This document shows, in pieces, positions 1-6,403 of a DNA stretch of 12,062 nucleotides; within the stretch, counting starts at the first letter, position 1, and each line of letters opens with the position of its first letter. Source of the stretch: CAYOFK01 sp964403185 (GTDB lineage: Bacteria; Bacteroidota; Bacteroidia; Bacteroidales; VadinHA17); NCBI GenBank assembly GCA_964403185.1, contig CAYOFK010000091.1, positions 1-12,062 of the forward strand, given 5' to 3'. The position numbers were made by a program, and so were the translations under genes. A model generated the notes under the pieces. The model worked only from the letters and a program-made list of their open reading frames with translations. It was not told the DNA's origin and did no database searches.

Positions 1-132
1 ACATCATCCGGTCCATTATGGAGATACTGAAAACGCATTAGTGGCACGTCAGAGGACGAACGGTGAAAGCCCAATTTAATTGTCTGACATCCACCAATAA
101 AACAACATTCCTATCCCAACCAAATGCCATAA

Positions 133-264
133 GGGGCTGTCTCAAAAGCAACATAATGGCATCATTCCGTACTTGATACGGAATCTTTGTAATGTGAAAA
201 TCAGGCTTTTATGGATTCCTGCTTTCGCAGGAATGATATGTAATCTGACTTTTGAGACAGCCCC
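133..264 (+). mobile_element. MITE-like 132-bp element, copy 1
   Basis: The element is bounded by perfect 16-bp terminal inverted repeats, GGGGCTGTCTCAAAAG at the left and its reverse complement at the right. Inside are two dyads: ATTCCGTA (164-171) with TACGGAAT (177-184), and ATTCCTGC (215-222) with GCAGGAAT (227-234). Two further copies of identical length occur at 8172-8303 and 9273-9404 in the opposite orientation. This copy differs from copy 2 at one base (A at 153 against C) and from copy 3 at two. It has no coding capacity and no obvious target-site duplication. Its ends resemble those of Bacteroidota insertion sequences, so a non-autonomous element moved by a transposase elsewhere is inferred. 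It lies about 100 bp beyond the GH130 stop. Confidence 0.85.
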
Positions 265-297
265 ACGAAGGACAGAAGTACCAGCATTGGGCCTGTC

Positions 298-323
298 CCC
301 CTTGGGCGGATGGGACCAAAGGG
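298..323. repeat. GC-rich hairpin 3' of the GH130 gene
   Basis: CCCCTTGG (298-305) can pair with CCAAAGGG (316-323) with one mismatch around a 10-nt loop. An alternative pairing is GTCCC (295-299) with GGGAC (312-316). It lies 43 bp past the GH130 stop in the direction of that transcript. It could help end or protect the mRNA, but no U-tract follows, so it is not called a terminator. Confidence 0.35.
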
Positions 324-365
324 ATGATGATGCGCTCAACAGTAGGCTTCATGCCCATTACGACT

Positions 366-1565
366 TTAATATTCAATATCCGGATAGCGTTCTTTAAGTA
401 TTTTAAGATTTCCGGCAATGAGGCCACTCCGCTGCCTGACGCACAGGTCTGTGCGACCGGCATCTGCGGGAGTGTTCACAACATAATCCACCAGTTTATC
501 AATTGTAGAACATGCCACATGCATGCGTGTGTCTGATGAAGCATAATAGATCAGGACGTCCCCGTTTTCTTTCATTATCCAGCCACTGCTGAATACCACA
601 TTTGAGACATCCCCAACGCGTTCGATACCATGCGGCGCCAGGAAGTGTCCCCCGGGTGAGTAAATAAGCTTTGAAGGGTCTTCCAGGCTGGTCATGAACA
701 TATACAGGACATAGCGCAGGCCGGCAGCCGTGCGGCGTACGCCATGAGCCAGATGGAGCCAACCCAATTCAGTCTTTAAGGGCGGAGGGCCCAGTCCGTT
801 TTTTACTTCCTTTACAGTATGATAACTTCTTGTATCCATCATCACCTGGCTGGCTATTTGTGCATGTTCCATACTGTCTGATAAACCCCAGGCAATGCCC
901 GAATCACCGGTATCAATAAAAGCGTCCTGCGGCCGGGTGTAAAAAGCATACTTTCCATCCACAAACTCAGGATGTAAGACACAGTTGCGCTGCTGTTGTG
1001 CCGGTGTAACCAGGTCGTCCAGCCGTTCCCATGACCTCAGATCCTTTGTGCGTGCAATGCCACAAGCCGCCAGGGCCGCTGAAGAATCTTCGGGATGCGC
1101 CGGGTCTTTCCGCTCCGCACAGAACAAACCATAGATCCAGCCATCCTCATGTTTGGTCAGCCTGATATCATACACATTCATTTCAGGATCGTCTGTCACC
1201 GGCATGCTTATGGGAAAATCCCAGAATTTAAACCGGTCAATACCATTCGGACTCTCGGCCACGGCAAAAAACGATTTCACATCCACTCCCTCCGACCGTG
1301 TTACCAAGTAATACCTTCCATTTAACTCAATGGCGCCGGCATTAAAAACAGTATTCATTCCCAACCGTTCCATCAGGTATGGATTGGTATCATAATTGAC
1401 ATCATAACGCCAGAAAACAGGAGTATGCCGCCAGGTCAGGACAGGATTTTCGCACCGTTGAAACACACCATTTGTGTCCCGGAGTTTTACATTGGGCAGG
1501 GCCACAAGTTCATTGTATTCCTGAAAAAGCTGCATCAATCTTTGGTCAAATTCCTTTCGTGTCAT
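366..1565 (-). CDS. GH130 glycoside phosphorylase, probable mannosylglucose phosphorylase
   Basis: The 399-residue product looks like a glycoside hydrolase family 130, subfamily 1 enzyme. Characterised relatives are 4-O-beta-D-mannosyl-D-glucose phosphorylases (EC 2.4.1.281), which split Man-beta-1,4-Glc with phosphate into mannose 1-phosphate and glucose. Visible family signatures are FNAGAIELNGRYYLVTR (74-90), VYDIRLT (131-137), NCVLHPEF (194-201) and YYASSDTRMHVA (340-351). Asp133 in YDIR matches the family's catalytic acid, reported near residue 131 in the B. fragilis enzyme. Length fits the family (about 390). There is no signal peptide, so it acts in the cytoplasm. It starts 19 nt after the symporter stop, which implies cotranscription. 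No Shine-Dalgarno site is obvious, as is usual in Bacteroidota. Substrate is inferred; other mannosyl phosphorylase specificities exist in GH130. Confidence 0.9.
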   Translation of the reverse strand: MTRKEFDQRLMQLFQEYNELVALPNVKLRDTNGVFQRCENPVLTWRHTPVFWRYDVNYDTNPYLMERLGMNTVFNAGAIELNGRYYLVTRSEGVDVKSFFAVAESPNGIDRFKFWDFPISMPVTDDPEMNVYDIRLTKHEDGWIYGLFCAERKDPAHPEDSSAALAACGIARTKDLRSWERLDDLVTPAQQQRNCVLHPEFVDGKYAFYTRPQDAFIDTGDSGIAWGLSDSMEHAQIASQVMMDTRSYHTVKEVKNGLGPPPLKTELGWLHLAHGVRRTAAGLRYVLYMFMTSLEDPSKLIYSPGGHFLAPHGIERVGDVSNVVFSSGWIMKENGDVLIYYASSDTRMHVACSTIDKLVDYVVNTPADAGRTDLCVRQRSGLIAGNLKILKERYPDIEY

Positions 1566-1572
1566 GGTGGGG

Positions 1573-1593
1573 AGGTTTCAGGTTTCAGGTTTC
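1573..1593. repeat. Tandem heptamer (AGGTTTC x3) across the symporter stop
   Basis: Three exact tandem copies of AGGTTTC occupy 1573-1579, 1580-1586 and 1587-1593. Read on the gene strand (GAAACCT units), the array supplies the last codons and the TGA stop of the symporter (1585-1587) and most of the 19-nt gap before the GH130 start. Gain or loss of a unit by replication slippage would change the spacing between the two genes without altering most of either protein. Confidence 0.8.
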
Positions 1594-3417
1594 CCCATTC
1601 TCAGGAAGCCTGTCAAACCAGTTAAATTTTAAAACTACCGAGGTCACTGCAAAAACAGCCAGTCCGGCCAGCACATATTTGTATTCTCTGAGGATCAGAT
1701 ATATTGGCATTACAGTGAGTGACATTTGCCAGATGATGCCTGTCAAACTGTTGAACATATCCCTGCGGAAATCTCTGTTAGGCTGAAAATCAGGATTGAG
1801 AGTGCGGATTTTATTGTAAACCGGTTTCCAGAAACCCCAGGGCCGGACATTTTTATAAAATTCCACAAGTACTTTTTCCTCATCAGGTTTGGTCAGAAGG
1901 CAACCCACTATTGAACCCATGGCAGAAATTGTGAATATGATTGGAAAGGAAACCAGAAACGAAGCATCTGCCAGCACTTTCGGAACCAGCAGAGAGGCCG
2001 CAAGCCCTGCCACCATTCCCCAGAAATATCCATACCCGTTGAACCTCCACCATATCCATTTGAGTGCATTTGCTACCGCATACCCACCAAACAGGGCTCC
2101 GGTGATCCAGATGAAGATCTCATTAACACTGCTGATGAAAAAGCCAACAAAAATACCTGTAATAACCACTGCAAATGAGGCCAGATAACTCATCTTCACA
2201 TATTGCCTGTTTGTGGCATTCGGATTAATGAAGCGTTTGTATATGTCATTGACAATATATGCAGGCCCGGCATTTACATTGGCGGCAAAAGTTGACATGA
2301 ACGCAGCAATCAATCCGGCCAGCACCAACCCAAGTAAACCTGCCGGTATGTAATTACTCAGGGCATACGGCAGGATCTTCTCAAAATCAATCCCCCGTGA
2401 GGTCATCAACTCATCCGCATTAAAATATACAAGGCCGATCAGGGCAATCCCAGTGATCATAAGATATCTGGGGAAATACAACACCAGGGAAACAGTCCCG
2501 CTCATGAGCGCTGATTCCCTGGGACTCCGGGCTGCAAGCACCCGCTGCATATCATATCCGGGAACCGGACCGGCAATACTTACAAAAATGCCCCTGAAAA
2601 TAGCCATCATCATAAATGCACCGAACATCTGGTACCCGTCACTTTGTATCTTTTGCATCACTTCAGGTCTGAGAGCACTCCAGTCCAGATCAAGTTCCCA
2701 TCCGAAAAGAAGGGATTTCCAGCCCTCAGGTACGACTGCTTCAATCTGGTCAGGAGAGATCATTTTCATTACAACGATCCCGATGGTAATGCATGAAACG
2801 GTCATGATCACAAACTGCAATACCTCTGTCAGAACCACGCTGTACATCCCGCCTTTAATAACATAAAGTGTGGTGATCCCCATAATTAACAAAGCATACA
2901 TTCGCTCTGAAGAGATGTACAGGCTTCCAAGTTCCAAAGACAGCTCCCATGGCAGAAAAGTGGTTGCGAATTTTCCTATTCCTTCAAAGGCATAAGCGAT
3001 GAACCCGATGACCGCCACCAGGGCAAAAACAACCACACTGATGTGTGACAGCCTGGCTCCCCTTCCTTCTCCAAACCGGGTTTTCAGCCATTCCGCCCCT
3101 GTAAGTACATTCGAACGCCTGAGCCATACGGCCAGAAATATCATTAGAAAGATCTGGTTCCAGACCGGCCACAACCAGGGAATCCAGGCGCTCTTCACTC
3201 CATACACAAACAACCAGGCTACCATCATCATGGTTCCCGAAATATCAAACTGGCCCGATGCATTTGAGAGTCCCAGAAGATACCAGGGCAGGTTCTTTCC
3301 TCCCAGGAAATAGGACTCCAGGTTTTTCCGGGCACGGCCGGAGATCCAAAAACCAAGCAGGATTGTCAGAAAAAGGTAGCCAAAAATAATAGCAATATCG
3401 AGGGTTTTGAATTGCAT
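1585..3417 (-). CDS. Sodium:solute symporter (SSS/SLC5 family), likely sugar uptake
   Basis: The 610-residue product is an inner-membrane sodium/solute cotransporter. It shows a first membrane helix near residues 7-26, the loop YFLGGKNLPWYLLGLSN (36-52), many further hydrophobic segments (for example 125-143, 173-186, 194-218, 308-332, 359-376, 410-428, 464-480, 487-508), and two C-terminal helices near 560-575 and 580-597. The segment AAFMSTFAANVNAG (371-384) corresponds to the conserved helix that provides sodium ligands in SSS transporters. Length is at the long end of the family because of a C-terminal extension. In B. fragilis a homologous SSS gene sits beside the GH130 mannosylglucose phosphorylase, so import of mannobiose or a similar disaccharide is inferred from context. 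The ATG at 3417 directly precedes the first helix. It is divergent from anmK across a 635-bp gap; no clear promoter was found. Confidence 0.92.
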   Translation of the reverse strand: MQFKTLDIAIIFGYLFLTILLGFWISGRARKNLESYFLGGKNLPWYLLGLSNASGQFDISGTMMMVAWLFVYGVKSAWIPWLWPVWNQIFLMIFLAVWLRRSNVLTGAEWLKTRFGEGRGARLSHISVVVFALVAVIGFIAYAFEGIGKFATTFLPWELSLELGSLYISSERMYALLIMGITTLYVIKGGMYSVVLTEVLQFVIMTVSCITIGIVVMKMISPDQIEAVVPEGWKSLLFGWELDLDWSALRPEVMQKIQSDGYQMFGAFMMMAIFRGIFVSIAGPVPGYDMQRVLAARSPRESALMSGTVSLVLYFPRYLMITGIALIGLVYFNADELMTSRGIDFEKILPYALSNYIPAGLLGLVLAGLIAAFMSTFAANVNAGPAYIVNDIYKRFINPNATNRQYVKMSYLASFAVVITGIFVGFFISSVNEIFIWITGALFGGYAVANALKWIWWRFNGYGYFWGMVAGLAASLLVPKVLADASFLVSFPIIFTISAMGSIVGCLLTKPDEEKVLVEFYKNVRPWGFWKPVYNKIRTLNPDFQPNRDFRRDMFNSLTGIIWQMSLTVMPIYLILREYKYVLAGLAVFAVTSVVLKFNWFDRLPENGET

Positions 3418-3567
3418 GACAGATTGAAGTTTTTGCCAAAAGGAATCAGATTGGTAAAATTAACAAATCAATACAAAAATCCGAATAAACAGGAAGAGCA
3501 CAGAGCGTAGGGAAAAAGAGGTGGGTGGTGAGAGGTGAGTATTAAATATTTGTGAAGTGTTAATGAG

Positions 3568-3609
3568 ATCCTGAACCCCCGTCCAGCTTCGCAGGCCGGG
3601 TTTCAGGAT
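3568..3609. repeat. Inverted repeat / hairpin ATCCTGAA ... TTCAGGAT
   Basis: ATCCTGAA (3568-3575) and TTCAGGAT (3602-3609) are perfect 8-bp arms, extended inward by partly complementary C-rich and G-rich stretches. The loop contains CCAGCTTCGCAGG. It resembles dispersed intergenic palindromes of Bacteroidota genomes; no other copy is present in the window. Confidence 0.6.
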
Positions 3610-3670
3610 GACCTTCTTCTTGTTTGGTTTTTCAGCACGCTATAAGGCGCCTGGCATGAAAATGTGTGAA

Positions 3671-3783
3671 GCCCTGAAAGGGCGTAATATAATAGCCCCG
3701 GGCATCGCCCGGGGTATCACGGGTACCCGTGATACCGGTCCGCCCTTAATGCCAATCAGAAGATAATGGCTTTGCCGGACCGG
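3671..3783. repeat. Cluster of consecutive palindromes
   Basis: Four dyads lie end to end. GCCCT/AGGGC is at 3671-3683 with a 3-nt loop. CCCCGGGC (3696-3703) pairs with GCCCGGGG (3707-3714). A perfect 24-bp palindrome with no spacer spans 3713-3736, centred on GGGTACCC. CCGGTCCG (3735-3742) pairs with CGGACCGG (3776-3783). Neighbouring arms share bases, so alternative folds compete. The pattern GCCCTGAAAGGGC followed by a GC-rich hairpin resembles dispersed intergenic repeats seen in this and related phyla; that recollection is not verified here. Confidence 0.7.
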
Positions 3784-3818
3784 AAAAGGGGGAAGTACAG
3801 GGCGGAGCGCAGGGCAAT

Positions 3819-3847
3819 TCGGAGACCATCTCGAAGATGGCCTCCGA
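3819..3847. repeat. Strong hairpin with two-part stem
   Basis: TCGGAG (3819-3824) pairs with CTCCGA (3842-3847), and CCATCT (3826-3831) with AGATGG (3835-3840), separated by one A/C mismatch and closed by a CGA loop. There is no T-run on either side, so a rho-independent terminator is unlikely. Confidence 0.65.
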
Positions 3848-4052
3848 TTGAGGGGGAGATGAGAGCCTCCGTCGCAGGTCTTTTCGACAAGCTTCGCTGT
3901 GGGAAATAATTCGACTGTTCCAATTTTCATCATCCCTGTATTCCCATATTTTATTTATATTTCATAAATTCGATGGTAGAATGTGGGCCGGAGTGCCAAA
4001 GGAAAACAATGGATTGCTTTCAGATTAAAAGGAGATAATAGTCATTCGGCTT

Positions 4053-5123
4053 ATGCAAAAAAACAGCTACAGAGCACTGGGAATGATGTCCGGAACATCC
4101 CTTGACGGGCTTGATCTGGCACTGTGCCGGTTCACAAAACAAGGGGGACGCTGGGATTTTCAAATAGAAGCAACATCCACCCTTGATTATCCTGACCGGC
4201 TGCTTAACCAACTAGCCACAGCACAGGATCTTGATGGCATGCATCTTTTACATTTTCATCAGGAATACGGCAGGTTTCTGGGCAAAGCGGCACGGGAGTT
4301 CCTTGGAAAAACAGCACAATCCTGTGATCTGATCGCATCACACGGACACACTGTTTTTCATAAACCTGAACTTGGGTTGACATTCCAGGCCGGTAGCGGC
4401 ACACAGATTGCCATTCAGGCGGAAACAGACACCGTATGTGATTTCCGCACACAGGATGTGGCACTGGGAGGGCAAGGTGCACCCCTGGTACCCATTGGCG
4501 ATAAACTGCTGTTCAGCAACTACGACTATTGCCTCAACCTGGGTGGTTTTTCAAATATTTCTTTTGATCATTCAGGTAAACGGGTGGCATTTGATCCCTC
4601 ACCTGTGAATTTTGTACTGAACCACCTGATGAAATATTTTGGCAAAACTTATGATGAGGATGGAAAAACAGGAAGACGCGGCCGTATAAAACAATCCTTA
4701 CTGAAACACCTGAATGGGTTGGAATATTACCGGATAAAAGGACCAAAATCCCTGGGACGGGAGTGGGTTGAGAAAGAATTTCTACCTGTAATTCAACAAT
4801 ACGACAGTTCTCCCGAGGACACCTTAAGAACAGTTTATGAACATATTGCCGGACAAATAACGGAAAGCATCCGTAATTATAAACCCGGGAAGGTCCTTGT
4901 AACCGGTGGCGGCACACACAATATATTCCTGATGGAGCTCTTGGCTGAAAAAATGCAGCATACATTAGTCAGGGCAGAATCCGAGATCATTGATTACAAG
5001 GAAGCCGTGATCTTTGCCTTCCTTGGAGTCCTTCGCATCAGAAATGAGATCAATTGTCTGGCTTCCGTAACCGGAGCCGAAAAGGACCATTCTTCAGGCA
5101 CCATTGTCAGATTCCCAACTTAA
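4053..5123 (+). CDS. anmK: Anhydro-N-acetylmuramic acid kinase
   Basis: The 356-residue enzyme hydrolyses and phosphorylates 1,6-anhydro-MurNAc with ATP to give MurNAc 6-phosphate, a step of cytoplasmic peptidoglycan recycling. It belongs to the ASKHA kinase fold. Visible motifs are GMMSGTSLDGLDLA (10-23, phosphate loop), DFRTQDVALGGQGAPLVPIGD with D at 130 and 150, NLGGFSNIS (162-170), FDPSPVN (180-186) and VTGGGTHN (283-290). Asp181 aligns with the catalytic Asp182 of E. coli AnmK. The usual FDTGPGN loop is here FDPSPVN. Length is close to the 369 residues of E. coli. The ATG at 4053 places the phosphate loop at the usual distance; a GGAG 18 nt upstream is too far to matter. It is first of three plus-strand genes, 72 bp before the dehydrogenase. 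The MurNAc 6-phosphate etherase that would follow in the pathway is not in the window. Confidence 0.93.
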   Translation: MQKNSYRALGMMSGTSLDGLDLALCRFTKQGGRWDFQIEATSTLDYPDRLLNQLATAQDLDGMHLLHFHQEYGRFLGKAAREFLGKTAQSCDLIASHGHTVFHKPELGLTFQAGSGTQIAIQAETDTVCDFRTQDVALGGQGAPLVPIGDKLLFSNYDYCLNLGGFSNISFDHSGKRVAFDPSPVNFVLNHLMKYFGKTYDEDGKTGRRGRIKQSLLKHLNGLEYYRIKGPKSLGREWVEKEFLPVIQQYDSSPEDTLRTVYEHIAGQITESIRNYKPGKVLVTGGGTHNIFLMELLAEKMQHTLVRAESEIIDYKEAVIFAFLGVLRIRNEINCLASVTGAEKDHSSGTIVRFPT

Positions 5124-5140
5124 GCATTACAAATAAAAAA

Positions 5141-5171
5141 TTGACATTTCCCTATTACATGTTTACATTTG
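5141..5171 (+). promoter_or_regulatory. Bacteroidota-type promoter of the dehydrogenase gene
   Basis: TTG (5141-5143) is followed after 20 nt by TACATTTG (5164-5171), a full match to the -7 consensus TAnnTTTG with near-ideal spacing for the primary sigma factor of this phylum. Transcription would begin a few bases after 5171. It lies in the anmK-dehydrogenase gap, so the dehydrogenase, and perhaps the dipeptidase, can be expressed apart from anmK. It also argues against the in-frame TTG at 5169 as a start codon. Confidence 0.7.
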
Positions 5172-5195
5172 ACTATTCAATTTAAAACAACAGCG

Positions 5196-6338
5196 ATGAT
5201 AATAAACTTTTCAGCTTATAATCCAACCCGGCTTCATTTTGGACGAAACTGTACAGATAGTTTGGGTGAAGTTTCAAAAGGATACGGCAATAAAGCCCTG
5301 CTCCTTCTTGGTAAAGGATCCGTGAAAAAATACGGTTATTATGACAAAATACTAAGCCTGCTGCAAACCTCCGGCATTGAAGTGATCGAATTTGAAGGGA
5401 TCAAACCCAATCCTTTGGTGGAAGATGTGGAACGGGCTGCCGCCCTGGGGCGCGAGAATAAGATTGAGGTGATCATAGCCCTCGGAGGAGGAAGTGTTAT
5501 CGACTCAGCAAAGATCGTTGCCCTGTGTGTAGCTTCAAATCATAAAGCCTGGGATTTTATGACCAGGAAGGTCGCTCCGGAGAAGAGCATTCCGCTTTTG
5601 GCCATATTAACCCTTGCGGCAACAGGGACAGAAATGAATGCTGCAGCCGTAATTCAGAATCACAATACGGGACAAAAAATCGGTCTGGTCCATGAACTTA
5701 ATTTTCCCAAACATTCTTTCCTCGACCCCCAGTTCACTTCTACGGTTCCGGCTGATTATACAGCTTATGGCATCGTGGATCTGATCGCCCACTCCCTGGA
5801 AGCATATTTTGGAAAAGGCGAGCCAAGCCTGACGGACCAAATCGTTTTTTCAATTATCAAAGATGCCATGCATTGGGGTCCGGTTCTCATGAAAGATCTT
5901 TCAAATTATGATCTAAGGGCCAACATCATGCTTGATGCAACCATGGCCTTAAATGGCCTGACTTATTACGGCAAAGAAGGGGGCGACTGGGGTGTTCATG
6001 CCATTGGCCACGAGTTAAGCTTTTTGTATGACACCCCTCACGGGGCTTCATTAAGCATTGCCTACCCGGCCTGGTTAAAGCTCCAGGGAAATAGGATCCC
6101 CGACCGGATCAGTAACCTGGGAAAAGGATTGTTTGGGGTTGAGAATGTTGAAGAAACCATCCAAAAACTAACGGATTTTTTTGTGAGTCTCAATTCCCCC
6201 GTATGCTTTGCAGATATTAATCTTGGACAACCTGAAAAATCAGAGATCCTGGGACAGATGGCTAAGAACAGGATCACGGGAATGCACCATTCCCTTACAC
6301 GGGAAGACCATATTGAATTGGTCAATGCCATGATGTAA
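5196..6338 (+). CDS. Iron-type alcohol/aldehyde dehydrogenase (YqhD/BDH-like)
   Basis: The 380-residue protein is a group III (iron-containing) alcohol dehydrogenase close to butanol dehydrogenases and E. coli YqhD, which use NAD(P)H to reduce aldehydes. The N-terminal YNPTRLHFG (8-16) is typical of this branch. GGGSVIDSAK (97-106) binds the nucleotide. Metal ligands are Asp195 and His199 (DLIAHSLE), His268, and His282 (DTPHG); these are one residue offset from YqhD D194, H198, H267 and H281. An extra His272 also matches that family. Length agrees with YqhD (387). The ATG at 5196 is chosen because a TTG 27 nt upstream sits inside the predicted promoter. It ends 65 bp before the dipeptidase start. 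Physiological substrate is unknown; aldehyde detoxification or a fermentation step are both possible. Confidence 0.92.
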   Translation: MIINFSAYNPTRLHFGRNCTDSLGEVSKGYGNKALLLLGKGSVKKYGYYDKILSLLQTSGIEVIEFEGIKPNPLVEDVERAAALGRENKIEVIIALGGGSVIDSAKIVALCVASNHKAWDFMTRKVAPEKSIPLLAILTLAATGTEMNAAAVIQNHNTGQKIGLVHELNFPKHSFLDPQFTSTVPADYTAYGIVDLIAHSLEAYFGKGEPSLTDQIVFSIIKDAMHWGPVLMKDLSNYDLRANIMLDATMALNGLTYYGKEGGDWGVHAIGHELSFLYDTPHGASLSIAYPAWLKLQGNRIPDRISNLGKGLFGVENVEETIQKLTDFFVSLNSPVCFADINLGQPEKSEILGQMAKNRITGMHHSLTREDHIELVNAMM

Positions 6339-6403
6339 TGTCCGGTTTATTGTGCATTCAAAACTATTACGATCAAATACAAATCACAGATAAATTACTG
6401 AAT

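Larger units (their letters stand above)
1..365. other. Non-coding left edge, downstream of the GH130 gene
   Basis: No convincing gene is seen here. The stretch holds a 132-bp inverted-repeat element (133-264, listed separately). To its left, 1-132 contains only a spaced inverted repeat GTCAGA (48-53) / TCTGAC (83-88). To its right, 265-365 is the 3' flank of the minus-strand GH130 gene and contains a GC-rich hairpin (298-323). The short open frames that cross this area all run through the repeat element and have no family resemblance, so they are not called. Confidence 0.6.
3418..4052. other. 635-bp divergent intergenic region rich in palindromes
   Basis: No gene is supported. The region separates the start of the symporter (minus) from the start of anmK (plus), so promoters for both directions should lie here. 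I found no strong match to the Bacteroidota promoter consensus; TATATTTC at 3956-3963 is a weak -7 candidate for anmK. Positions 3418-3480 and 3900-3970 are AT-rich, as expected of promoter regions. Between them, 3568-3850 carries at least five inverted repeats, listed separately. A 97-codon open frame at 3640-3933 (minus) is simply these repeats read through. Confidence 0.7.

Noticed and set aside
48..64. Possible shared repeat between the left edge (GAGGACGAACGG) and 8326-8340
   Set aside because: Only a short core is common when one strand is reversed; too little to call a repeat family from this window.
3640..3933. 97-codon open frame on the minus strand in the divergent gap
   Set aside because: It is a read-through of the palindrome cluster, is rich in Pro/Arg, shows no domain and covers the likely promoter area of anmK.
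5169..5195. TTG start giving a 389-residue dehydrogenase
   Set aside because: The TTG lies within the predicted -7 promoter box, and the extra nine residues have no counterpart in the family; ATG at 5196 gives the usual N-terminus.
6338..6403. ATG overlapping the dehydrogenase stop as the dipeptidase start
   Set aside because: The TAATG overlap looks like coupling, but it would put 22 residues before a clear signal peptide that begins at the ATG at 6404.
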